Assembly: GCA_025360265.1 (NCBI GenBank)
Contig: JANYCP010000117.1
Span: 1 to 6,356 of the forward strand
Direction: 5' to 3'
DNA length: 6,356 nucleotides
Source: Gemmatimonadota bacterium
GTDB taxonomy: Bacteria > Gemmatimonadota > Gemmatimonadetes > Gemmatimonadales > GWC2-71-9
How positions within the stretch are numbered: the first letter of the stretch is position 1; the number at the start of each line of letters is the position of its first letter. Both the position numbers and the translations under genes were made by a program. Below are positions 1 through 6,356 of the stretch, in pieces. The notes beneath the pieces were generated by a model. The model made no database searches. It was not told the DNA's origin and worked only from the letters and a program-made list of their open reading frames with translations.

Positions 1-349
1 CGTTTCCGAGCAGCGACAGCCGCGTCACGCCGCGTGCCATGATTCCCACCTTGTAGCCGCGAGCGTGCAGTCCCTTGATCGTGATATTGCGGCCGCCGTC
101 GATGCGAAGTGCTGTGCCGGTGAACTGGTCGGGATGCTCGCGATCGGCGCTGCCGATGAGTTCGACGCCGGTGAGGTCGAGCGTGATATTAGAGCCGCGC
201 ACCGTGAGCGCGGTACTGTCACCTGCCGGTGCGGCGTAGTGGCCTGGCCGGATTTTCACCGAGTGGGTGACGATCATGCCGGGGGTGTATGGGACGGATT
301 GGGCGGACAGCGGTGCGGCGATCAGCAGGGCGAGCGGCAGGAGGCGCAT
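1..349 (-). CDS. Secreted right-handed beta-helix-like protein, N-terminal part
   Basis: This partial gene runs off the left edge; 116 codons are visible and none is a stop. The ATG at 349-347 opens a clear Sec signal peptide (MRLLPLALLIAAPLSAQS, probable cleavage after Ala16), so the product is exported to the periplasm or beyond. The mature part shows the short alternating beta-strand pattern of parallel beta-helix (NosD/pectate-lyase-like, PbH1) proteins: ITLDLTGVELIG near residues 55-66 and LRIDGGRNITIKGL near 81-94, followed by a third coil. Such proteins are often polysaccharide-active or surface proteins, but no catalytic region is visible, so no substrate is assigned. There is no strong Shine-Dalgarno site before the ATG; a TTG two codons upstream is an alternative start. 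It lies in the same direction as the gcv operon and is separated from it by the palindromic repeat at 362-474, so it probably has its own expression signals. The export call is firm; the fold is inferred from pattern only. Confidence 0.72.
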   Translation of the reverse strand, partial: MRLLPLALLIAAPLSAQSVPYTPGMIVTHSVKIRPGHYAAPAGDSTALTVRGSNITLDLTGVELIGSADREHPDQFTGTALRIDGGRNITIKGLHARGYKVGIMARGVTRLSLLGN

Positions 350-361
350 TTCCAAACTTAC

Positions 362-474
362 GTCATCCTGAGCGAAGTGCGGCCGCAGGCCGCATGAACT
401 CGAAGGACCTCGGGCCGTCGAACCGGGGTCCTTCGACTGCGCAATCGCTACGCGATTGCTCCGCTCAGGATGAC
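362..474. repeat. Interspersed palindromic (REP/MITE-like) element with three stem arms
   Basis: The element is bounded by a perfect 13-base inverted repeat, GTCATCCTGAGCG (362-374) and CGCTCAGGATGAC (462-474). Inside are three further hairpins: GCGGCC/GGCCGC (379-384 with 388-393, loop GCA), a 14-base arm TCGAAGGACCTCGG (400-413) paired with 423-436 with one T-G wobble, and GCAATCGC/GCGATTGC (441-448 with 452-459, loop TAC). The single strand could fold into a cloverleaf. From memory, repeats beginning GTCATCCTGAGCGAAG with GAAGGACC arms are scattered through genomes of Acidobacteria, Gemmatimonadota and some other phyla; I could not search this. It starts 10 bases after the gcvP stop and ends 12 bases before the start of the next gene, and it encodes no protein. 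It could stabilise or terminate the gcv transcript, but it lacks the T-tract of a classical intrinsic terminator. Confidence 0.8.
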
Positions 475-484
475 ACCACTTTCG

Positions 485-3331
<2,847 letters not shown>

Positions 3332-3344
3332 GTCAATTGGAAGG

Positions 3345-3719
3345 CTAGAGACTCGCGATCATGGCGCGGTACGCCGCGGCATCCTTGAGCGCGCTGGCTT
3401 CGCTGGGATTGCTCAGCTCGATACGGACCAGCCAGCCGGCGCCATAGCAATCGCTCGCCACAGTTTCCGGTGTACTGGTGAGTGCATCATTGATGGCGAC
3501 AACCGTACCGGATGCCGGCGCGAACAATTCGCTCACCGCCTTGACCGACTCGATGACCCCGAACGGCTTCGATGCTTCGACCGTCGTGCCAACCGCAGGA
3601 AGTTCGACAAACACAATGTCGCCGATCTGTTCCACAGCGAACGCCGTGATGCCGACCTTGCCATCTGCGGCCAGCCATTCGTGTTCGTTCGAATACTTCA
3701 ACTGCTCTGGGATATTCAT
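3345..3719 (-). CDS. gcvH: Glycine cleavage system H protein (lipoyl carrier)
   Basis: GcvH is the small lipoylated shuttle of the glycine cleavage system. Its lipoyl arm takes the aminomethyl group from GcvP, presents it to GcvT, and is reoxidised by the L-protein. The product has 124 residues, within the family's normal size. The lipoylation motif GVIESVKAVSEL places the modified lysine at Lys60, and the flanking sequence GDIVFVELPAVGTTV and the FAPASGTVVAIND hairpin are typical of the fold. The reading frame is open for 42 codons upstream, into the end of gcvT, but the family N-terminus (NIPEQLKYSNEHEW) and a strong ribosome binding site fix the ATG at 3719-3717. It is the middle gene of the operon, 16 bases after gcvT and 13 before gcvP. 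Nothing is abnormal in it. Lipoylation enzymes and the L-protein must be encoded elsewhere. Confidence 0.97.
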   Translation of the reverse strand: MNIPEQLKYSNEHEWLAADGKVGITAFAVEQIGDIVFVELPAVGTTVEASKPFGVIESVKAVSELFAPASGTVVAINDALTSTPETVASDCYGAGWLVRIELSNPSEASALKDAAAYRAMIASL

Positions 3720-3725
3720 GGCGCG

Positions 3726-3732
3726 TCTCCTC
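3726..3732 (-). promoter_or_regulatory. Ribosome binding site of gcvH
   Basis: On the minus strand this reads GAGGAGA, a near-consensus Shine-Dalgarno sequence, 6 bases before the ATG at 3719. It lies in the 16-base gap after the gcvT stop. It decides the gcvH start against the longer open frame that extends upstream into gcvT. Confidence 0.85.
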
Positions 3733-3735
3733 GCC

Positions 3736-5451
3736 TCAAGTCGTTCGTTTGTAAAACGGCAACGCCACCACTTCGGCGGTCGCGCGTTGATTACGGATGC
3801 CGACATCATATACGGTACCAACAGCGCCGCCACCCACCGGCACATATCCCATCGCGATCGGCATTCCGACCGTGGGCGAGGACGTCCCGCTTGTCACGCC
3901 GCCACAGGGTGCTGTCGCGGCGGGAAGATAGACGGGGTACCCGGTGCGAGCGATGCCTCTGCCAGTGATCTTCATCCCGACCAGCATCTTGCGGGGCTTG
4001 TCCTTGGCCGCTTCGAGCGCGCCGCGTCCGACGAAGTCGCCAGCCTTGTCCAGCTTCACGACCCGGCCGAGGCCCGCCTCGAATGGAGTGGTCTGGCGAT
4101 CGAGCTCCTGGCCATACAGCGGCATCCCCGCTTCCAGCCTTAATGTGTCGCGGGCACCAAGCCCTACGGGCACCAGGCCGCGATCCTTGCCGGCGGCCAT
4201 CAGGGTGTCCCACACCTTCACGCCGTCGGTCCATGCCACGAAGAGTTCGAAGCCATCTTCGCCGGTGTACCCGGTGCGGGCGAGCAGGGCCGGTACGCCG
4301 CAGGCAACAGTTTCCACGCCGGCGTAGTACTTGAGCGTGGCCAGGTCGAACGCGATCAGCGGCTGCAGGATTTCCGCGGCGCGGGGACCCTGAATTGCGA
4401 CGAGCGATGTGCGCATCGAGGCGTCGTCGAGCTTCGCGTCGAATTTCGCGATCCGTTCCTTGAGTTCCGCAGAAACGGTCGGGGCGTTCGATGCGTTGGC
4501 GACGACGAGGTACTTCTCTTCGGCGAGGCGGTACACAATAAGGTCGTCGATCACGCCGCCATCGGGGGCGCAGATCATCGAATAGTGCGCTCGGCCAACA
4601 GCGAGCTTCCCCGGTGCGGTCACAATGGCGTAGTCGAGCGCGGCCCGGCCCACGAAGTCGCCAGCCTTGTCCAGCTTCACGACCCGGCCGAGGCCCGCCT
4701 CGAATGGCGTGGTCTGGCGATCGAGCTCCTGGCCGTAGAGTGGCATTCCCGCTTCGAGGCGCAGTGTGTCGCGGGCACCGAGCCCCACGGGCACCAGCCC
4801 GCGATCCTTGCCGGCTTCCATGAGCGTATCCCACACCTTCACGCCATCCTGCCACGCCACGAAGAGTTCGAAGCCATCTTCGCCAGTGTATCCGGTGCGT
4901 GCCAGCAATGCCGGAACGCCGCAGGCAACAGTTTCCACGCCGGCGTAGTACTTGAGCGTGGACAGGTCGAACGCGATGAGTGGCTGCAGGATTTCGGCGG
5001 CGCGTGGCCCCTGAATCGCGACGAGCGATGTGCGCATCGACGCGTCATCGAGCTTTGCGTCAAATTGCTCGATCCGTTCCTTGAGTTCCGCAGAAACCGT
5101 CGGGGCGTTCGATGCGTTCGCCACGACGAGGTACTTCTCTTCGGCGAGACGGTACACAATAAGGTCGTCGATCACGCCACCATCGGGGGCGCAGATCATC
5201 GAATAGTGCGCTCGGCCAACAGCGAGCTTCCCCGGTGCGGTCACAATGGCGTAGTCGAGCGCGGCGCCAGCGCCGGGTCCGGTGATATACAGCTCACCCA
5301 TGTGCGACAGGTCGAACAGGCCGGCAGTTGAACGGACGGCCTTGTGTTCCTCGACGAGCCCCTGGTATTGCACCGGCATTTCCCAGCCAGCAAAGGGAAT
5401 CATCCGGGCGCCGAGGGCGCGGTGACGAGCATCGAGTGCGGTCTGGAGCAT
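3736..5451 (-). CDS. gcvT: Aminomethyltransferase (T-protein) with an internal 207-residue tandem duplication
   Basis: GcvT transfers the methylene carbon from aminomethyl-lipoyl-GcvH to tetrahydrofolate, giving 5,10-methylene-THF and ammonia. The product is 571 residues; the family norm is about 360-375. Order of parts: residues 1-63, the normal N-terminus (GARMIPFAGWEMPVQY, FDLSHMGEL); residues 64-270, first copy of the core GCV_T region; residues 271-477, a second, nearly identical copy; residues 478-571, the normal C-terminal barrel (MLVGMKITGRGIARTGYPVY, GGVTSGTSSPTVGMPIAMGYV), ending PFYKRTT. Each copy has GGVIDDLIVY, GYTGEDGFEL and GARDTLRLEAG, so the putative folate-site residues Asp96, Tyr188, Glu195 and Arg227 recur as Asp303, Tyr395, Glu402 and Arg434. 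Numbering was matched to bacterial T-proteins from memory. Deleting one 207-residue unit leaves exactly 364 residues. The frame is intact with no stop or shift. The ATG at 5451 is the only start after an in-frame stop upstream and fits the family N-terminus, although its Shine-Dalgarno site is weak. It is the first gene of the operon. The gene identity is certain; whether the long form is real and active is open. Confidence 0.95.
   Translation of the reverse strand: MLQTALDARHRALGARMIPFAGWEMPVQYQGLVEEHKAVRSTAGLFDLSHMGELYITGPGAGAALDYAIVTAPGKLAVGRAHYSMICAPDGGVIDDLIVYRLAEEKYLVVANASNAPTVSAELKERIEQFDAKLDDASMRTSLVAIQGPRAAEILQPLIAFDLSTLKYYAGVETVACGVPALLARTGYTGEDGFELFVAWQDGVKVWDTLMEAGKDRGLVPVGLGARDTLRLEAGMPLYGQELDRQTTPFEAGLGRVVKLDKAGDFVGRAALDYAIVTAPGKLAVGRAHYSMICAPDGGVIDDLIVYRLAEEKYLVVANASNAPTVSAELKERIAKFDAKLDDASMRTSLVAIQGPRAAEILQPLIAFDLATLKYYAGVETVACGVPALLARTGYTGEDGFELFVAWTDGVKVWDTLMAAGKDRGLVPVGLGARDTLRLEAGMPLYGQELDRQTTPFEAGLGRVVKLDKAGDFVGRGALEAAKDKPRKMLVGMKITGRGIARTGYPVYLPAATAPCGGVTSGTSSPTVGMPIAMGYVPVGGGAVGTVYDVGIRNQRATAEVVALPFYKRTT
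4013..4633 (-). repeat. gcvT internal tandem duplication, unit 2 (C-proximal)
   Basis: This second 621-base unit encodes about residues 271-477 and leads directly into the normal GcvT C-terminal domain. Relative to unit 1 the protein differs at Glu128 to Ala, Gln129 to Lys, Ser164 to Ala, Gln201 to Thr, Glu212 to Ala and Ala270 to Gly (unit 1 numbering). None of these falls on the recognised folate-site motifs. A stretch of 56 bases at 4031-4086 is also identical to unit 1. Confidence 0.95.
4634..5254 (-). repeat. gcvT internal tandem duplication, unit 1 (N-proximal)
   Basis: This 621-base direct repeat unit encodes about residues 64-270 of the T-protein. It is aligned to the second unit at a constant offset of 621 bases without any gap. 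By eye about 50 of 621 positions differ (about 92% identity), mostly at third codon positions, and only six residues differ. The last 86 bases at its high-coordinate side (5180-5265) are identical to 4559-4644. The 9-base sequence TCGAGCGCG (plus strand) recurs at 4013, 4634 and 5255, marking the breakpoints. Confidence 0.95.
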
Positions 5452-5550
5452 GTGGTGTCCGGGTCCTGGAGGTGCCGCAGCTCAGGCGCCGCAGCAGCAC
5501 CCAAAGATAGCTAGCGGTATCTTCGGGGCAGTCCCGCCCGGGGAGCATCT
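5452..5550. promoter_or_regulatory. Divergent intergenic region, candidate promoters for gcvT and the propeller gene
   Basis: These 99 bases separate two divergent genes and must carry both starts of transcription unless a promoter lies inside a gene. The only AT-richer patch is a small palindrome, AAGATA (5504-5509) and TATCTT (5518-5523) around GCTAGCGG. It offers a TATCTT hexamer, resembling a -10 box, on each strand. No convincing -35 boxes were found, so this is tentative; the palindrome could equally be an operator. A weak GGTGC/GCACC hairpin spans 5471-5501, with GCCGCAG repeated inside it. No glycine riboswitch was recognised upstream of gcvT. Confidence 0.35.
5541..5545 (+). promoter_or_regulatory. 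Ribosome binding site of the propeller gene
   Basis: GGGAG lies five bases before the TTG at 5551. With an in-frame TAG at 5512-5514 and no ATG or GTG between that stop and the TTG, it supports an unusual TTG start in front of a signal peptide. Confidence 0.6.
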
Positions 5551-6356
5551 TTGCGCAGCACGACGTCGTTCTGCCACGGTTTCACGATCGTGTTGCTCGC
5601 CGGTGCCGCAGGACGCGCCACAGCGCAGGCCCGTCTCGCCAAACCCGTCATCGACACGCTGTCCCACGGCATCGTACGGGTCCGCAATTCCGGTCCGTCC
5701 CAATGGCTCGGCACGTCGGGTTGGAAGCTGGTGCTCGAACACACGATCACAGCCGACGGCGGAAAAGCCGTCTTCGGCACGCCAATCAGTATTGCCGTCG
5801 ATGGCAATGGGCGGGTTATCGAGACCGACTGGAAGGTCGACGGCATCCAGGTCTTCGAGGCGGACGGCCGCTTCACGCGGGTGATCGGTCGCACCGGAGA
5901 CGGACCGGGGGAATTCAGGGCACCAGTCAGTGTCGCGGTCAGCGGCGACACCATCGTCGCCTTTGCAGGAAACCAGCGACGGATGACAATCTCGCGCAGC
6001 AATGGCGCATTGCTCACGCAGTGGCCGGCGAACTATTGCTGCTCGGGAACGCCGCCAGTCATTGAGTCGCGCGGCACCATTCTGCTCAGCGGAAATTATT
6101 CCGGCGGCCGCGGTTTTATCCGACTGCGGCGGGATGGCAGCGTGGTTGACACCGTTCATCTGCCGACCGCGGCCGACGTCCACGCCTGGGAAGTGGCCAA
6201 CGGCGGCGCCTACACGATTCCGTTCAGCGCATACACACTCGGAACGTTCGACGGTCGTGGACGATATGTCAGCGGAAACTCCGTGTACTACTCACTGGTC
6301 GTCGCGTTGCGTGGCGTCGACACGGCGCGAGTCATCGCGCTTCCAGGCAAGCGTAC
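5551..6356 (+). CDS. Exported six-bladed beta-propeller (NHL-like) protein, N-terminal part
   Basis: This gene is truncated by the right edge; 268 codons are open without a stop. Translation is assigned to TTG at 5551, giving a signal peptide with basic residue Arg2, hydrophobic core FTIVLLAGAAG and likely cleavage after Ala25 (ATA before Gln26), so the protein is exported. The mature part shows repeated propeller strands: ISIAVDGNGRVIETDW near residues 79-94, then IQVFEADGRFTRVIG, then GRTGDGPGEFRAP at 113-125, the blade signature of six-bladed NHL-type propellers. Later blades are recognisable as GFIRLRRDGSVVDTVHL and GTFDGRGRYVSG. A vicinal Cys163-Cys164 pair (NYCCSG) is unusual for the type. 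Such propellers usually serve as binding scaffolds; no enzyme motif is seen, and the ligand is unknown. It is divergent from gcvT, and nothing suggests a shared function. An internal GTG at 5590 would remove most of the signal peptide and is unlikely to be the start. Confidence 0.75.
   Translation, partial: MRSTTSFCHGFTIVLLAGAAGRATAQARLAKPVIDTLSHGIVRVRNSGPSQWLGTSGWKLVLEHTITADGGKAVFGTPISIAVDGNGRVIETDWKVDGIQVFEADGRFTRVIGRTGDGPGEFRAPVSVAVSGDTIVAFAGNQRRMTISRSNGALLTQWPANYCCSGTPPVIESRGTILLSGNYSGGRGFIRLRRDGSVVDTVHLPTAADVHAWEVANGGAYTIPFSAYTLGTFDGRGRYVSGNSVYYSLVVALRGVDTARVIALPGKR

Noticed and set aside
362..474. A CRISPR array or a classical intrinsic terminator
   Set aside because: There are no regularly spaced direct repeats, and no run of T residues follows the stems on either strand.
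3720..3845. A longer gcvH start giving 166 residues
   Set aside because: The extra 42 residues overlap the end of gcvT, do not resemble H-protein, and the strong ribosome binding site points to the ATG at 3719.
3806..5331. Long open frames overlapping gcvT on both strands, including 3806-4855 (minus) and 4585-5331 (plus)
   Set aside because: They are shadows of gcvT in other frames, and their internal similarity only reflects the 621-base duplication.
3736..5451. Two separate adjacent gcvT genes or a gcvT pseudogene
   Set aside because: There is no stop, start or intergenic sequence between the copies; the frame is continuous, with one N-terminus and one C-terminal domain.
5452..5550. A glycine riboswitch upstream of gcvT
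   Set aside because: The leader is under 100 bases and I could not find the conserved glycine aptamer core or a tandem arrangement. A covariance-model search would settle it.
5482..6183. A 233-codon minus-strand open frame opposite the propeller gene
   Set aside because: The plus-strand frame has a signal peptide, a ribosome binding site and clear propeller blades; the minus-strand frame has none of these.

Overview
The window is high-GC bacterial DNA centred on a complete, minus-strand glycine cleavage operon, gcvT-gcvH-gcvP, with one partial secreted-protein gene at each edge. The propeller motif GRTGDGPGEF in the right-edge gene, signal peptides ending in AQS or ATAQA, a single-chain P-protein, and an interspersed GTCATCCTGAGCG palindrome together suggest Gemmatimonadota or a nearby soil phylum. 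That placement is inference from recall, not from a search.

Layout from left to right. Positions 1-349 (minus) hold the N-terminus of a secreted right-handed beta-helix-like protein. Positions 362-474 hold one copy of a branched palindromic repeat that fills nearly the whole gap up to gcvP. Positions 485-3331 (minus) are gcvP, the full-length PLP-dependent glycine decarboxylase. Positions 3345-3719 (minus) are gcvH, the lipoyl carrier. Positions 3736-5451 (minus) are gcvT, the aminomethyltransferase. A 99-base divergent intergenic region follows, and then a plus-strand gene starting with TTG at 5551 that encodes an exported six-bladed beta-propeller-type protein and runs off the window.

The three gcv genes are 13-16 bases apart and clearly form one transcription unit. 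GcvP decarboxylates glycine and loads the aminomethyl group onto lipoyl-GcvH. GcvT then passes the one-carbon unit to tetrahydrofolate and releases ammonia. The L-protein (dihydrolipoamide dehydrogenase) is not in the window.

The striking feature is gcvT. It encodes 571 residues instead of about 364, because a 621-base (207-codon) block is tandemly duplicated in frame. The copies are about 92% identical in DNA and about 97% in protein, each keeps the folate-site residues, and the breakpoints share only 9 bases. Removing one unit leaves exactly 364 residues. This is either a genuine, long-maintained internal duplication of an essential-type metabolic enzyme or a chimera of two strain alleles. 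No mobile element, CRISPR array, tRNA or rRNA was seen.
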